A stretch of DNA of 64,000 nt from positions 50,794 to 114,793 of the forward strand of contig CACIHJ010000002.1 of assembly GCA_902586435.1 (NCBI GenBank). The letters run 5' to 3'. Of this stretch, positions 18,906-29,526 are shown piece after piece; positions within the stretch are counted from its first letter, which is position 1, and every line of letters starts with the position of its first letter. The translations under genes and the position numbers were made by a program. Below the pieces are notes generated by a model, which searched no databases, was not told the DNA's origin, and saw only the letters and a list, made by a program, of their open reading frames with translations. The DNA comes from an uncultured Bacteroidota bacterium. Lineage in GTDB: Bacteria > Bacteroidota > Bacteroidia > Flavobacteriales > Flavobacteriaceae.

Positions 18906-20381
18906 TTAATAAATATTTTTCATAGTAGTCATATGCTGTCTAAGTTCTGAACCAATTTTTTCAATTGAATGCTCTCTTATATTATCACTTATGACTTTTA
19001 ATCTTTCATCATCAACTGCACTATTACTCTTGCTTAAAGCATCTGTTCCAATTATATCAGAATCAACATTACTAAAAAAGTCTTTTAATAGTGGAATTGC
19101 ATCATTATTAAATAAATAACAACCATATTCTGCAGTATCAGATATTATATTATTCATCTCATATAGTTTTTTTCTTGCTACTAGATTAGCGATTAGAGGG
19201 AGCTCATGTAGTGACTCATAATAAGCAGACTCCTCTTTAATTCCATTATTGACCATAATTTCATAGGCTAATTCAACACCTGCTTTAATAAAAGCAATCA
19301 TTAAAATACCATTATCAAAGTATTCTTGTTCTTCAATGTTTTGGTCAGTTGAAGATGTTTTTTCAAATACTGTTTGACTCGTTTCTTCTCTCCAATTTAA
19401 TAATTCATTATCATCATTCTCCCAATCTCTCATCATAGTAGTCGAGAAACTTCCTGAAAGAATGTTTTCCATATGCTTCTTAAATAGAGGTGTTAATATC
19501 TCTTTTAGTTCTTCAGATAAATCATATGCTTTAATTTTAGCAATATTGGTTAATCTATCCATCATTTTTGTGATACCACCATGTTTTAATGCTTCGGTAA
19601 TAGTTTCCCATCCGTTCTGGACTAGTTTTGAAGCATATTTTGGTTCAATTCCTAATTCCAACATTCTGTTGAACGATAGTATTGAACCGGTTTGAAGCAT
19701 TCCACATAGAATAGTCTGCTCACCCATTAGGTCAGATTTTACTTCTGCTACAAATGAAGATTCAAGAACTCCTGCCTTGTGAGATCCTAATGATACTGCA
19801 TAAGCTTTGGATGCAGATAAACCAATATTTCTGTAGTCATTATCAGGATGCACTGCAATCAAAGTAGGCACTCCAAATCCTCTCAAATATTCTTCTCTAA
19901 CCTCTGAACCAGGAGATTTTGGCGCAACCATTATTACAGTTATATCATCTCTAACTTCCATCCCTTCTTCCACTATATTAAATCCATGGGAATAAGAAAG
20001 TATAGAATCTTTTTTCATTAAAGGCATCAATTTATTAACAACAGGAGTATGATTTTTATCTGGTGTTAGGTTTATAACTAAGTCAGCAATAGGAATCATA
20101 TTATCAAAATTTCCAACATTAAAATTATTTTGAGTCGCGTTAAGAAAGGATTGTCTTTTAGAGTCAATTGATGATTGTCTTAACGCATAAGAGATATCTA
20201 ATCCTGAATCTCGCATATTTAGCCCTTGATGAAGTCCTTGGGCTCCACAACCAACAATGACTATTTTTTTTTCTTTTAAAAAAGAGACTCCATCACTGAA
20301 TTCTGAAGAATCCATAAACCTACATTTTCCTAACTGAATTTTCTTTTCTTCCGGTGATAACTTGTTAAAATAATTTGTCAT
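18906..20381 (-). CDS. ilvC: Ketol-acid reductoisomerase, long (class II) form
   Basis: NADPH- and Mg-dependent isomerisation and reduction of acetolactate or acetohydroxybutyrate, the second step in valine and isoleucine synthesis. The 491 residues fit class II with a duplicated helical domain (class I is about 330). The nucleotide fold shows [21 protein letters not shown] near residues 40-60. Acidic metal ligands lie in [19 protein letters not shown] sequence ([15 protein letters not shown] here). Its ATG overlaps the ilvN stop by 4 bases. The context ilvD-ilvB-ilvN-ilvC is unambiguous. Confidence 0.96.
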   Translation of the reverse strand: MTNYFNKLSPEEKKIQLGKCRFMDSSEFSDGVSFLKEKKIVIVGCGAQGLHQGLNMRDSGLDISYALRQSSIDSKRQSFLNATQNNFNVGNFDNMIPIADLVINLTPDKNHTPVVNKLMPLMKKDSILSYSHGFNIVEEGMEVRDDITVIMVAPKSPGSEVREEYLRGFGVPTLIAVHPDNDYRNIGLSASKAYAVSLGSHKAGVLESSFVAEVKSDLMGEQTILCGMLQTGSILSFNRMLELGIEPKYASKLVQNGWETITEALKHGGITKMMDRLTNIAKIKAYDLSEELKEILTPLFKKHMENILSGSFSTTMMRDWENDDNELLNWREETSQTVFEKTSSTDQNIEEQEYFDNGILMIAFIKAGVELAYEIMVNNGIKEESAYYESLHELPLIANLVARKKLYEMNNIISDTAEYGCYLFNNDAIPLLKDFFSNVDSDIIGTDALSKSNSAVDDERLKVISDNIREHSIEKIGSELRQHMTTMKNIY

Positions 20382-20923
20382 TTCTTTTTCTTTTTTTGAT
20401 TTTTAAATTTATTTAAAATTTCTGATATACCCATCTTAGATTTAGTTACAGCAATCCTCCCTGATCTTGTAAATTGTAGCAAACCATATGGAGCCAGATC
20501 ATTATAGAGTTTATCTGTTTCATGCCTAAAACCTGTTTTTTCGATTACAAAAAATTTAGGATTTACTGTTATTATCCTAGCATTTGATTCTTTAATAGAT
20601 TTCTGGATATGCCTTTCCTCAAAGAGAGAGTTTGATTTAACTTTATAAAGAGCAGTTTCTTGAAATATAGTTTCTTCATCAGTATGATAAAATGCTTTAA
20701 TTACATCAACCTGTTTTTCAATCTGCTTAATAACCTTTTCAATTCCACTTTCAGTCATTTCAACAACAATTATAAATCTAAAAACATTTTCAATTTCACA
20801 TTCTGATGTTGTAAAACTTTCAATATTTATATGTCTTTTTAAAAAGATGGCAGAAATTCTGTTTAATAATCCAACATTATTCTCTGTATAAATTGAAACT
20901 GTATATTGTATCTTTTTCTCCAT
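20378..20923 (-). CDS. ilvN: Acetolactate synthase small (regulatory) subunit
   Basis: 181 residues. An N-terminal ACT domain ([29 protein letters not shown] with the typical glycine before the helix) binds valine in the family, and the C-terminal half is the ACT-like domain found in IlvN/IlvH ([18 protein letters not shown]). It activates the catalytic subunit encoded upstream and confers feedback inhibition. One base separates it from ilvB, and it overlaps ilvC by 4 bases. The C-terminus is a run of lysines, which is common in this AT-rich genome and carries no known function. Confidence 0.93.
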   Translation of the reverse strand: MEKKIQYTVSIYTENNVGLLNRISAIFLKRHINIESFTTSECEIENVFRFIIVVEMTESGIEKVIKQIEKQVDVIKAFYHTDEETIFQETALYKVKSNSLFEERHIQKSIKESNARIITVNPKFFVIEKTGFRHETDKLYNDLAPYGLLQFTRSGRIAVTKSKMGISEILNKFKNQKKKKK

Positions 20924-20924
20924 T

Positions 20925-22631
20925 TTATTCTAGTCTTATGTCAGAAACTGAAGCTCCTGATGGTATCATAGGAAAAACATTATCTTCCTTTTCAACACAT
21001 ATTTCAAGAACAAATGGTTTCTTTGATTCTATCATCCTTTTAACTGCAGGCTCAAGGTCTGATCTGCTCTCAACCCTTTCTGAATCTAAGAAATAAGCTT
21101 TAGCTATAGAAACAAAGTCTGGGTTAACCATCTCAGTTGAAGCATATCGTTTATCAAAAAATAATTGCTGCCATTGTCTTACCATTCCAAGAAAATCATT
21201 ATTTAAAATTACTATTTTAACAGGTAATTGAAGTTGAAATATTGTACCTAATTCTTGAATAGTCATCTGATATCCACCGTCACCTATTACAGCTACTACT
21301 TCCCTTTTAGGTGCACCCATCTTAGCTCCTATAGCAGCTGGAAGGGCAAAGCCCATTGTACCTAATCCTCCTGAAGTAATATTACTTTTAGAATCAATGA
21401 AGTTAGCATATCTACAAGCTACCATTTGATGCTGACCGACATCAGTAACAATTATAGCTTTTCCTTTTGTAAACTTATTAATAGCAATTATAGACTCGCC
21501 CATTGTTAACCCTTTTTTCTTTGGAGAAAGATCACTTTTAATTACTTTTTTAAACTCTTTTTTCATTAACTCATCGAATTTATTCACCCATGTTTTATAT
21601 GATTTTTCTTTTATATTTCTTGTAAGCATTCTTAATGAATCCTTACAGTTTCCAACAACAGGAACATCTACTTTAATATTTTTATTGACTTCTGCTGGAT
21701 CAATTTCCAAATGAATAATCTTTGCTTGTTTAGCATATGTTGAAGTATCACCAGTAACACGATCATCAAATCTCATTCCAATTGCAATTAATAAATCACA
21801 TTTATTAGTTAAAATATTAGGTCCATAATTTCCATGCATACCAACCATTCCAACATTTAATTCATGCGATGTAGGAATAGCTGAAGCACCTAATATTGTC
21901 CAAGCTGCAGGAATTCCACTTTTTTCAACAAAATTCTTAAATTCTTTTTCTGCATTTCCAAGAATAACACCTTGACCCCAAACAATTAATGGGTTTTTTG
22001 CATTATTAATAAGTTCAGCTGCCTCTAATATTTTATTTTTATCAATCTTAGGCACTGGACTATAGCTTCTAATACCAACACATTTCTTATACTTAAAATC
22101 AAGCATTTCAATTTGAGCATTTTTCGTAATATCAATTAATACTGGCCCAGGTCTTCCAGATTTAGCTATATAAAATGCTTTTGCAATTACATCAGGTACT
22201 TCAGAAGCTTTAGTAATCTGATAGCTCCATTTTGTCACAGGCATTGAGATACCAATAATATCAGTTTCTTGAAATGCATCAGAACCTAGTAAATGAGCTG
22301 GAACCTGACCAGTAATACAAACTATTGGTGTTGAATCAATCTGAGCATCAGCAATTCCTGTAACCAAGTTAGTAGCTCCTGGACCTGAAGTAGCTATTGC
22401 TACACCAACTCTTCCAGAAGATCTCGCATACCCTTGGGCTGCATGGACAGCTCCCTGCTCATGTCTAGTTAATACATGATTAACTTTATGTTGAAATTTA
22501 AAGAATTCATCATATACTGGCATTATAGCTCCACCAGGGTATCCATAAACAAGATCAATATTCTCTTTAATTAATGACTTAATTACTGCCTCTGCACCAG
22601 ATATTTTTTTGTTTTTTTTCATTTTACCCAT
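20925..22631 (-). CDS. ilvB: Acetolactate synthase large (catalytic) subunit
   Basis: Thiamine-diphosphate enzyme condensing two pyruvates, or pyruvate with 2-oxobutyrate. 568 residues with the pyrimidine-domain [14 protein letters not shown] and the catalytic Glu in [16 protein letters not shown], then [16 protein letters not shown], and the C-terminal ThDP/Mg motif [32 protein letters not shown] 22631 (MGKMKK) overlaps ilvD by 8 bases. The ATG three codons later (22622) would avoid most of that overlap and is equally possible. The FAD site is as in the anabolic enzymes. The catabolic AlsS type is less likely given the ilvN partner next door. Confidence 0.96.
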   Translation of the reverse strand: MGKMKKNKKISGAEAVIKSLIKENIDLVYGYPGGAIMPVYDEFFKFQHKVNHVLTRHEQGAVHAAQGYARSSGRVGVAIATSGPGATNLVTGIADAQIDSTPIVCITGQVPAHLLGSDAFQETDIIGISMPVTKWSYQITKASEVPDVIAKAFYIAKSGRPGPVLIDITKNAQIEMLDFKYKKCVGIRSYSPVPKIDKNKILEAAELINNAKNPLIVWGQGVILGNAEKEFKNFVEKSGIPAAWTILGASAIPTSHELNVGMVGMHGNYGPNILTNKCDLLIAIGMRFDDRVTGDTSTYAKQAKIIHLEIDPAEVNKNIKVDVPVVGNCKDSLRMLTRNIKEKSYKTWVNKFDELMKKEFKKVIKSDLSPKKKGLTMGESIIAINKFTKGKAIIVTDVGQHQMVACRYANFIDSKSNITSGGLGTMGFALPAAIGAKMGAPKREVVAVIGDGGYQMTIQELGTIFQLQLPVKIVILNNDFLGMVRQWQQLFFDKRYASTEMVNPDFVSIAKAYFLDSERVESRSDLEPAVKRMIESKKPFVLEICVEKEDNVFPMIPSGASVSDIRLE

Positions 22632-24294
22632 CTGTTACACATCCCTTAGATGCATTTGAAACTGATTTAACATATTTATATAAAATTCCTTGATTTATTT
22701 TTAAATCTGGTTTTTTCCATTTTTTTCTTCTTTCTCCTATCTCATTATCAGAAATATCAACACTAATAACGTTATTTTTTGAATCAATTGTTATAATATC
22801 TCCATCTTCTACTAATGCAATTGTTCCTCCTTCAAAAGCTTCAGGAACAATATGTCCAACTACAAAACCATGAGTTCCTCCAGAGAATCTTCCATCTGTA
22901 ATTAAAGCAACATCATTTCCTAAGCCTGCCCCCATTATAGCTGATGTTGGTTTGAGCATTTCAGGCATTCCAGGACCACCTTTAGGTCCTTCGTATCTGA
23001 TAACTACTACTTCACCCTTGTTAACTTTTGAATTTTGGATTGCATCTATCGTTTCAAATTCACTATTAAATACTTTTGCAGGACCTGAAAAAACTAATCC
23101 TTCCTTTCCAGTAATTTTTGCAACTGAACCTTCTTTTGCAAGATTTCCTTTTAATATTTGAATGTGTCCGGTTTCCTTAATAGGTTTAGATAAAGGGAAA
23201 ATAACATCGTTAGAGAAGTCTAAACTTTTAACATCTGATAAGTTCTCTTCAATAGTTTTACCTGTTACGGTTAAACAATCTCCATATATCATTTTATTTT
23301 CAAGCATATATTTTAAGACACTTGGTATCCCACCTATTTCATGTAAATCTTTCATTAAATATTTTCCACTTGGCTTTAAGTTTGCAAGAAAAGGAGTTGA
23401 GTCACTAATTTTTTGAAAATAATCAATTGAAACATCTATATTAGCAGCTTTTGCAATTGCAAGAAAATGTAAAACTGCATTTGTTGACCCACCAAGAACT
23501 GTAACTAACCTTAAAGCATTTTCAAGAGATTTAAGTGTAACTATATCTAAGGGCTTAATGTCATTCTCTATCAATGATTTTATTGAATCCCCTATCTCTT
23601 TGCATTCATCAATTTTATTCTGACTTGTAGCTGGATTAGAAGAATTATATGGCAATGACATGCCAAGAGCTTCTATAGCTGAAGCCATAGTATTTGCAGT
23701 ATACATTCCTCCACAAGCTCCAGGACCTGGACATGCATTCTTAATAACATTTTTAAATTCAACCTCATCTATTTGTCCAGCTACTTTTTCTCCCCAAGCT
23801 TCAAATGCAGATACTACATCTAGTTCTTTATCTTTATAACATCCTGGATCTATTGTTCCACCATATACCAAAATACTAGGCCTATTTAGTCTTAACATTG
23901 CCATTAAAGCGCCAGGCATGTTCTTATCACATCCAACTACAGTCACAAGCCCATCATATGACATCCCTTGAACAACAGTTTCAATAGAGTCTGCTATTAT
24001 ATCTCTTGAAGGAAGTGAATATCTCATCCCTAGAGTACCCATAGATATACCGTCACTAACACCAATGGTGTTAAAAATTAATCCTACTATTTCTGAGTTA
24101 TTTATACTTGTTTTTATATGGCTAGACAAATCATTTAGATGCATATTACAAGGATTTCCTTCATACCCTGTACTTGCAATACCAACAAAGGGTTTTGTGA
24201 AATCGTCATCTGTCAAACCAATAGCATGCAGCATAGCTTGAGCAGCTGGTTGAGAAGGATCTTGAGTTACGTTTTTACTATATTTATTAAGCAT
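22624..24294 (-). CDS. ilvD: Dihydroxy-acid dehydratase
   Basis: Iron-sulfur enzyme making 2-oxoisovalerate and 2-oxo-3-methylvalerate from the dihydroxy acids. 556 residues, full length. Cluster cysteines are visible in [17 protein letters not shown] and [14 protein letters not shown], and conserved C-terminal blocks include [15 protein letters not shown] and [18 protein letters not shown]. First gene of ilvDBNC-gapN. The intergenic region upstream (24295-24493) separates it from a divergent aldehyde dehydrogenase and holds a short frame rich in Ile, Leu and Val. No classical terminator/antiterminator pair was found there. Confidence 0.97.
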   Translation of the reverse strand: MLNKYSKNVTQDPSQPAAQAMLHAIGLTDDDFTKPFVGIASTGYEGNPCNMHLNDLSSHIKTSINNSEIVGLIFNTIGVSDGISMGTLGMRYSLPSRDIIADSIETVVQGMSYDGLVTVVGCDKNMPGALMAMLRLNRPSILVYGGTIDPGCYKDKELDVVSAFEAWGEKVAGQIDEVEFKNVIKNACPGPGACGGMYTANTMASAIEALGMSLPYNSSNPATSQNKIDECKEIGDSIKSLIENDIKPLDIVTLKSLENALRLVTVLGGSTNAVLHFLAIAKAANIDVSIDYFQKISDSTPFLANLKPSGKYLMKDLHEIGGIPSVLKYMLENKMIYGDCLTVTGKTIEENLSDVKSLDFSNDVIFPLSKPIKETGHIQILKGNLAKEGSVAKITGKEGLVFSGPAKVFNSEFETIDAIQNSKVNKGEVVVIRYEGPKGGPGMPEMLKPTSAIMGAGLGNDVALITDGRFSGGTHGFVVGHIVPEAFEGGTIALVEDGDIITIDSKNNVISVDISDNEIGERRKKWKKPDLKINQGILYKYVKSVSNASKGCVTDG

Positions 24295-24322
24295 CTTTCT
24301 TTATATAGTTCTAAATTATAAA

Positions 24323-24409
24323 TCAATACACTACTTGTAAAATCAAATAAGGTATATTAATTACATTCAATTGTGAGTTAGCGCTATTAAATATCTGTAT
24401 GATAAGCAT
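24323..24409 (-). promoter_or_regulatory. Short Ile/Leu/Val-rich frame ahead of ilvD (possible leader peptide)
   Basis: A 28-residue frame starts at ATG 24409 and stops at 24323, 28 bases before the ilvD ATG. 13 of 28 residues are Ile, Leu or Val (for example MLIIQIF and YLILQVVY). Such composition is what a branched-chain attenuation leader would have. No terminator hairpin lies between it and ilvD, and AT-rich DNA encodes Ile and Leu often. Presented as a weak candidate. Confidence 0.22.
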
Positions 24410-24479
24410 TTACATCGTTTTATTTCTTATAGCCAAATAAATATTTTAAATTTCTAAAGTTTTAAAGGTACATAAATTA

Positions 24480-24487
24480 TAAATTTG
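24480..24487 (+). promoter_or_regulatory. -7 box abutting the aldehyde dehydrogenase start
   Basis: TATAAATTTG contains TAAATTTG at 24480-24487, matching TAnnTTTG. It ends six bases before ATG 24494, so the transcript would have almost no 5' leader. It also argues against the in-frame TTG at 24485 as start. No TTG at the usual spacing upstream. Confidence 0.45.
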
Positions 24488-24493
24488 CATTCT

Positions 24494-25873
24494 ATGGACG
24501 AATCAAAAATCAATGATATAATTAATTCTCAAAAAGATTTCTTAGATTCCAATTCTAATAGTATCAATTCGAGAATCTTACTTTTAAAAAAGTTACTAAT
24601 TAACATTAAATTATTTGAAGAAGAAATTTATGAAGCTCTTTCTAAAGATCTTAATAAAGCAAAATTTGAATCTTTTCTAACAGAGATTCTTCTTGTAGAA
24701 AAAGAAATTAAACTTTTTATAAAAAAAATAAATAAATGGTCAAAAGACAAAAAAGTAAAAGCATCGATATTAAACTTTCCTTCAAGAAATTATCTTAAGC
24801 CAGAGCCATATGGAAGAGTTCTTATTATAACTCCATGGAACTACCCATTTCAACTGTCTTTAACGCCTTTAATTGGCGCCTTTAGCTCAGGAAATACTGT
24901 TGTAATTAAACCTTCTGAATTGGCACCCAATACATCATCTGTCTTAAGTAAGTTAATCAAAGAAACTTTTCCAGAAAATATTGTTTCAGTTATTGAGGGA
25001 GATGCTGAAGTATCAAAAAACTTATTATCTAAAAAGTGGAATTATATTTTTTTTACTGGAAGCACAAGAGTTGGAAAAATTGTAGCAAGTGAAGCTGCAA
25101 AAAATTTAACCCCTATAACACTTGAACTAGGAGGGAAAAGCCCATGTATAATTGATAAAGATGTAAATATTGAAAAGGCAGCTAAAAGAATTGTATCTGG
25201 TAAATTTATTAACTGTGGACAAACTTGTATAGCTCCAGATTATATCTTAGTTAATGATAAAATAAAATCTAAGCTTATTAAGCATCTTAAAATAGAAATT
25301 CTTAAAACATATGGTAATAAACCTAATCAATCAAATAATTATGGAAGAATAATTAGTAGAAATCATTTAGATAGATTAACTAACATAATTGCTGGTCAGA
25401 ATATAGTCTTTGGTGGTCATTCAAATAAAGAAGATAAGTATATTGAACCAACATTAATTATGGATCCTGATATTAACTCAGCAATTATGTCAGAAGAAAT
25501 ATTTGGCCCTATTCTCCCCGTAATATCTTATAATGATTTAAGTGAAGTTGAAAAGATAATATTAAAGAACCCAAATCCCTTGGCATTTTATATTTTTTCA
25601 AATAACAAGAAGTTTATAAATCATTTAATTAATAATTTTTCTTTTGGAGGATGTGTTATAAATGACACTCTTATTCATTATATTAATTCAAATCTTCCAT
25701 TTGGAGGAATTGGAAATAGTGGAATGGGAGCTTATAGAGGTAAGCATAGCTTTGATACATTTTCTCATTACAAACCTGTTCTAAAGAAACAATCATTTTT
25801 TTTAGATAATCTCAGATTTGGGCCACATCCAGAATCATTTAATACGTTAAAGAAACTATTACGCAAATTTTAA
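24494..25873 (+). CDS. Aldehyde dehydrogenase family protein
   Basis: 459 residues of the aldehyde dehydrogenase superfamily, the compact class-3-like type (fatty or aromatic aldehydes). Motifs: ITPWNYPFQLSLTPLIGA, FFTGSTRVGK for the cofactor loop, LELGGKSPCI with the general-base Glu, NCGQTCIAPDY with the catalytic Cys, and the C-terminal LPFGGIGNSGMGAYRGK. Oxidises aldehydes to acids with NAD(P). Some class-3-like members have membrane-anchoring tails, but here the C-terminus (NTLKKLLRKF) is only basic and amphipathic. ATG 24494 is preferred over TTG 24485, which lies in the promoter. Probably co-transcribed with the nitroreductase-like gene three bases downstream. Confidence 0.9.
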   Translation: MDESKINDIINSQKDFLDSNSNSINSRILLLKKLLINIKLFEEEIYEALSKDLNKAKFESFLTEILLVEKEIKLFIKKINKWSKDKKVKASILNFPSRNYLKPEPYGRVLIITPWNYPFQLSLTPLIGAFSSGNTVVIKPSELAPNTSSVLSKLIKETFPENIVSVIEGDAEVSKNLLSKKWNYIFFTGSTRVGKIVASEAAKNLTPITLELGGKSPCIIDKDVNIEKAAKRIVSGKFINCGQTCIAPDYILVNDKIKSKLIKHLKIEILKTYGNKPNQSNNYGRIISRNHLDRLTNIIAGQNIVFGGHSNKEDKYIEPTLIMDPDINSAIMSEEIFGPILPVISYNDLSEVEKIILKNPNPLAFYIFSNNKKFINHLINNFSFGGCVINDTLIHYINSNLPFGGIGNSGMGAYRGKHSFDTFSHYKPVLKKQSFFLDNLRFGPHPESFNTLKKLLRKF

Positions 25874-25876
25874 AAA

Positions 25877-26593
25877 ATGGAAAAAACTGTATCTGAAGCT
25901 ATAAAATATAGAAGATCTGTAAGGAGATTTGATAAAAACATAGAGATAGATGATAACATTGTAAAAAAATGTATTGAAAATGCAGTTCTTGCTCCAACAA
26001 GTAGTAATCTTCAATTATGGGAATTTTATCATATTATAGATAAAGATTTACTTAAAAAAATCTCTAAATCTTGTTTTAATCAACCAGCAGCTAGAACTGC
26101 AAAGCAAATTGTCATTACAGTTGTAAGAAAAGACTTATGGAGAGACAGGGCTAAAGACAATATAAAGTTTCAAGAATCAAATAAAGAGAGTATGAGTGAG
26201 CGTGAATATAAATTAGTTATGAAATATTATAAGACTGCAATTCCTTTAGCTTATAAAAACTTTCTCGGGATATCAAGCTATATTAAATATCTATACGCTT
26301 GGTTTATAGGATTATTTAGAGTTATGTATAGACAATTAAGAACATCTGACATGAGAATAGTTGCCCATAAAACTGCTGGGCTTGCATCTCAGAACTTTAT
26401 GATTAGCATGGCTGGTTTTAATTATGATACCTGTCCTATGGAGGGTTTTGACTCTATAAGGGTAAAAAAAATATTAAAGCTCAATAGATCTGCAGAGATA
26501 AATATGATAATTGGATGTGGTATAAGAACATCTAAAGGGGTTTATGGAAAAAGATTTAGAATCCCATTTGATAAAGTTTATAAAAAAAGATAA
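25877..26593 (+). CDS. Nitroreductase-family flavoprotein
   Basis: 238 residues. The N-terminal FMN-binding pattern EAIKYRRSVRRFDKN and VLAPTSSNLQLWEF is that of the nitroreductase family, and the C-terminal half has the GLASQNFMISMAGFNYDTCPMEGFD block and IIGCGIR. Such enzymes are FMN-dependent NAD(P)H oxidoreductases with varied substrates. A hydrophobic and aromatic insert (about residues 128-155, with YIKYLYAWFIGLF) sits between the halves and may form a membrane- or dimer-contacting helix. It follows the aldehyde dehydrogenase by three bases. Physiological substrate unknown. Confidence 0.85.
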   Translation: MEKTVSEAIKYRRSVRRFDKNIEIDDNIVKKCIENAVLAPTSSNLQLWEFYHIIDKDLLKKISKSCFNQPAARTAKQIVITVVRKDLWRDRAKDNIKFQESNKESMSEREYKLVMKYYKTAIPLAYKNFLGISSYIKYLYAWFIGLFRVMYRQLRTSDMRIVAHKTAGLASQNFMISMAGFNYDTCPMEGFDSIRVKKILKLNRSAEINMIIGCGIRTSKGVYGKRFRIPFDKVYKKR

Positions 26594-26601
26594 TTGGTAA
26601 A

Positions 26602-28527
26602 CTATTTTATTGACTCAGAAATAGAAGAATTTAACCAACTCTCAAACTTTTTTTCTGAAACGTATTGTATAGGTTCGCTCAAAATTTCTCCTGTTGGCTT
26701 CATTGCAACATAATATGGTTGAGAAGCATTTTCGAAATTTAATAATTGAAAGGCAGACCATTTTTGCCCAATTGTATTAACATATTGGGTTTTGCCAAGA
26801 GTGTTAATGTATTTAAATTTATCATTATAATCTAGCTCTGATCTATCATCTACGTATAAAGATATAATTACAAATTCATTATCTAATAGATTATAAATAT
26901 TTGGTTTAGACCAGACATTTTCTTCCATTCTTCTACAATTAGCACATGCCCACCCAGTAAAATCTAGTAAAACTAGTTTTTGATTTTCTAATGCGTAGCT
27001 TCTACCCTCTTCAAAACTCTTATAACAATTTAATCCAAGAGGGCATTGGTTTTCAGAACTTTTAATTGTATAAAAATCAGGAGGAAGAATTCCGCTTAAG
27101 AATCTTACATTACTGTTATTATATAACCCTGAAATTAGATATATTGAAAATATAAGTGATACTAATCCAGTTAAGCTTTTAAAATTGAATTTAGATTTAT
27201 TCATAGATGATTTAAAGTGATAAAAAGCAAGTGATAGAAATATTAATACCCATATCAAAATAAAAACTTCTCTTTTAATAATACCCCAACCCCCAACTAA
27301 ATCAGCATTTGAAAGGAATTTTAATGCAAGTGCTAATTCTAAAAAACCTAATGTGACTTTTAACTTAGTTAGCCAATATCCTGAATTTGGTATTACTGAT
27401 AAGTATCTAGGATAAAAAGCTAGTAGTGTAAAAGGTAGTCCTAAAGAAACTCCAAATCCAAGCATTCCAATACTTAACTGCATTGCTCCTGATTCAGAGC
27501 CAGAAAGTGAACCAACCAGTAATGAACCTAATATTGGACCAGTACAAGAAAATGAAACCAATGCCAAAGTCAGGGACATGAAAAATATCCCTATTATACC
27601 TCCCTTTGAAGATTTTGAATCAGATTTATTTATTATCGAATTTGGTAAAGTAATATCAAAATAACCAAAGAAAGAGATTGCAAAAATTATAAATAAAATA
27701 AAGAAAATTATGTTAACATATATATTCGTTGAAATTGCATTAAGAATATTAGGGTTTAAACTATCAAATACATGAAAGGGAAGACTTAAACCTAGATAGA
27801 TTAAGATAATAAAAAGGCCATATAAAGATGCAGATTTTAAACTTCCATATTTTAATTTTTCATGATCTAAAAAGTATGAAACTGTTAGAGGTATCATTGG
27901 AAAAACACATGGGGTTAATAGAGCTAAAAACCCTGCAATTAATCCGAATATAAATATTTCAATATAATTTATTGAGTTAGAAAAATTACTTTTTACAAAT
28001 TCAGTTCTAGTGAAGTTAAACTTTAGTTTGTTATACTTGTCTATATCTTCAAGGGTAACATTATCGTCAAATTTTAATTTTTTATTTGGATTAATTGGAA
28101 TATTAAATGTTTCATTTCTAAAAACACATAGTTCATCATCACATGATGAGTAAATAATTTCAAGTTTAAATGATTCTAAATTAAGATCCTGAAGATCTAT
28201 TATCTTACTAAAACTTGCATTGTTATTAAAATATGGAAGGTCCATATCAAATACGTTATCATAGCCTACAATAGGTTTACTCTCATCAAATTTTTCTTTT
28301 ATATCAGAACTTAAATTAGGTGTTAGAAAAACAAATTCTGTAGCAGTACCTTCAACTGGAGAATACTGAGAGTAGAGCTTCCAACCTTCAATTATCTCAG
28401 CATCTAAAGTTAAATTATATTGATTACTATCAATCTTAGTTAGTTCATATTTCCAGCTGACAGGTTCTTCAGATTGAAATGAAAAAGAAAGGAAAGAGAA
28501 TAAAAAAGCTAGAATTTTTATCATCAT
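26602..28527 (-). CDS. dsbD: DsbD-like thiol:disulfide interchange protein
   Basis: 641 residues carrying electrons from cytoplasmic thioredoxin across the inner membrane to periplasmic proteins. Order of parts: signal peptide, periplasmic N-terminal domain (about 20-165), a CcdA-like membrane core of about eight helices with the paired cysteines in TPCVFPMIPLTVSYF and SFSCTGPILGS, then a C-terminal thioredoxin domain with the CxxC of GWACANCRRMEENVW. The start (ATG 28527) overlaps the tilS stop by four bases. A second ATG follows directly. The tilS-dsbD arrangement is one I know from flavobacteria. Confidence 0.9.
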   Translation of the reverse strand: MMIKILAFLFSFLSFSFQSEEPVSWKYELTKIDSNQYNLTLDAEIIEGWKLYSQYSPVEGTATEFVFLTPNLSSDIKEKFDESKPIVGYDNVFDMDLPYFNNNASFSKIIDLQDLNLESFKLEIIYSSCDDELCVFRNETFNIPINPNKKLKFDDNVTLEDIDKYNKLKFNFTRTEFVKSNFSNSINYIEIFIFGLIAGFLALLTPCVFPMIPLTVSYFLDHEKLKYGSLKSASLYGLFIILIYLGLSLPFHVFDSLNPNILNAISTNIYVNIIFFILFIIFAISFFGYFDITLPNSIINKSDSKSSKGGIIGIFFMSLTLALVSFSCTGPILGSLLVGSLSGSESGAMQLSIGMLGFGVSLGLPFTLLAFYPRYLSVIPNSGYWLTKLKVTLGFLELALALKFLSNADLVGGWGIIKREVFILIWVLIFLSLAFYHFKSSMNKSKFNFKSLTGLVSLIFSIYLISGLYNNSNVRFLSGILPPDFYTIKSSENQCPLGLNCYKSFEEGRSYALENQKLVLLDFTGWACANCRRMEENVWSKPNIYNLLDNEFVIISLYVDDRSELDYNDKFKYINTLGKTQYVNTIGQKWSAFQLLNFENASQPYYVAMKPTGEILSEPIQYVSEKKFESWLNSSISESIK

Positions 28528-29453
28528 TTAATTTTACTAATAATTAAATTATTTTTCTGTTTAGTCATATTATAATTTGCTGAAGATATTTGTTTTCCTG
28601 AATCTGAATCAAACAGCTTCATAACCTCTTTATAATTAAATTCAAAATCTTTATATAGCTCATGTATATAAAACTCTATTGGGTCCAAATCTTTAAGTAA
28701 ACCTATATTAGTAATTATATTTTCTCCTTCGTATACAAAAACTCTGTCTCTTACTTTAGAAATAACCTTTTTAACAAATATCTTAGTTGAGTTTAAGTTT
28801 TCAATTGTTGTTTTAAATTTTAACAAAATATTATCATCATCTGATTTCAGGTATGGTATAACAGAATGTCTTATCTTATTTCTTAAATAATCTTCTTTAT
28901 CATTAGATGAATCTTCCCTATAGTTTATTTTGTTTACTTTAGAATACTCTTTAATTTGATCTTTAGAGCTCATTAATAGTGGTCTAATAATTTTATTAAT
29001 CTTGTCTGGAATACCAACCAAACCATCAATTCCAGTTCCTCTAATTGAATTAATTATAAATGTTTCTAATTGATCATCAATATGGTGTGCTGTTACAATA
29101 AAATCATGTTTCTCTTTATCAATTAATTCCCTAAACCACTCATATCTAAGTTCTCTAGCTCCCATTTGAATAGTTAATTTATTGTTTTTACAATAATCTT
29201 CAGTACTAAACTTTTTATTATAAAGCTTGATATCTTTTTCTGAGCACCATTTATTTATAAACAGTTCATCATCATCACTCTCTTTTCCTCTTAGTTGAAA
29301 ATTACAGTGAGCAATAGAAAAATTTAAATTGTTGATTAAAAATAAATTGGCTAAAACCATACTATCTAAACCACCACTAATTGCAAGTACAAAATTACAT
29401 TCCTTATGAGGATTGATTTCAGCTAAAAATAATTGTTCTATTGTTTTTGACAC
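28524..29453 (-). CDS. tilS: tRNA(Ile)-lysidine synthase, shortened
   Basis: ATP-dependent attachment of lysine to C34 of tRNA-Ile(CAU), changing it to read AUA. The PP-loop SGGLDSMVLANLF lies at residues 26-38. IAHCNFQLRGKESDDDE, VTAHHIDDQLETFIIN and IIRPLLMSSKDQI follow in order, as in the N-terminal catalytic domain. The protein is 309 residues. Common TilS is about 430, and the C-terminal tRNA-recognition domain is reduced to a short remnant or missing. Start is GTG 29453, with a -7 box five bases upstream. No other start codon is near the conserved N-terminus. Confidence 0.88.
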   Translation of the reverse strand: MSKTIEQLFLAEINPHKECNFVLAISGGLDSMVLANLFLINNLNFSIAHCNFQLRGKESDDDELFINKWCSEKDIKLYNKKFSTEDYCKNNKLTIQMGARELRYEWFRELIDKEKHDFIVTAHHIDDQLETFIINSIRGTGIDGLVGIPDKINKIIRPLLMSSKDQIKEYSKVNKINYREDSSNDKEDYLRNKIRHSVIPYLKSDDDNILLKFKTTIENLNSTKIFVKKVISKVRDRVFVYEGENIITNIGLLKDLDPIEFYIHELYKDFEFNYKEVMKLFDSDSGKQISSANYNMTKQKNNLIISKIK

Positions 29454-29457
29454 TATA

Positions 29458-29465
29458 CAAAATTA
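29458..29465 (-). promoter_or_regulatory. -7 box abutting tilS
   Basis: TAATTTTG on the minus strand ends five bases before the GTG start of tilS, implying a leaderless or nearly leaderless message. Spacing to a possible TTG (29482-29480) is only 14 bases, shorter than usual. Confidence 0.4.
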
Positions 29466-29510
29466 AAGAAACTTTTAGTCAAATAACTATATTCATATAT
29501 CATACTTAAG

Positions 29511-29518
29511 TATTTTTG
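29511..29518 (+). promoter_or_regulatory. -7 box for nhaC
   Basis: TATTTTTG matches TAnnTTTG and ends eight bases before the TTG start of the antiporter gene, again leaving little or no 5' leader. No TTG element at the standard distance. Confidence 0.4.
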
Positions 29519-29526
29519 TTCTAAAC

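Noticed and set aside
24295..24480. Terminator-antiterminator structure for ilvD attenuation
   Set aside because: No GC-containing hairpin followed by a U-run lies between the short Ile/Leu/Val-rich frame and ilvD.
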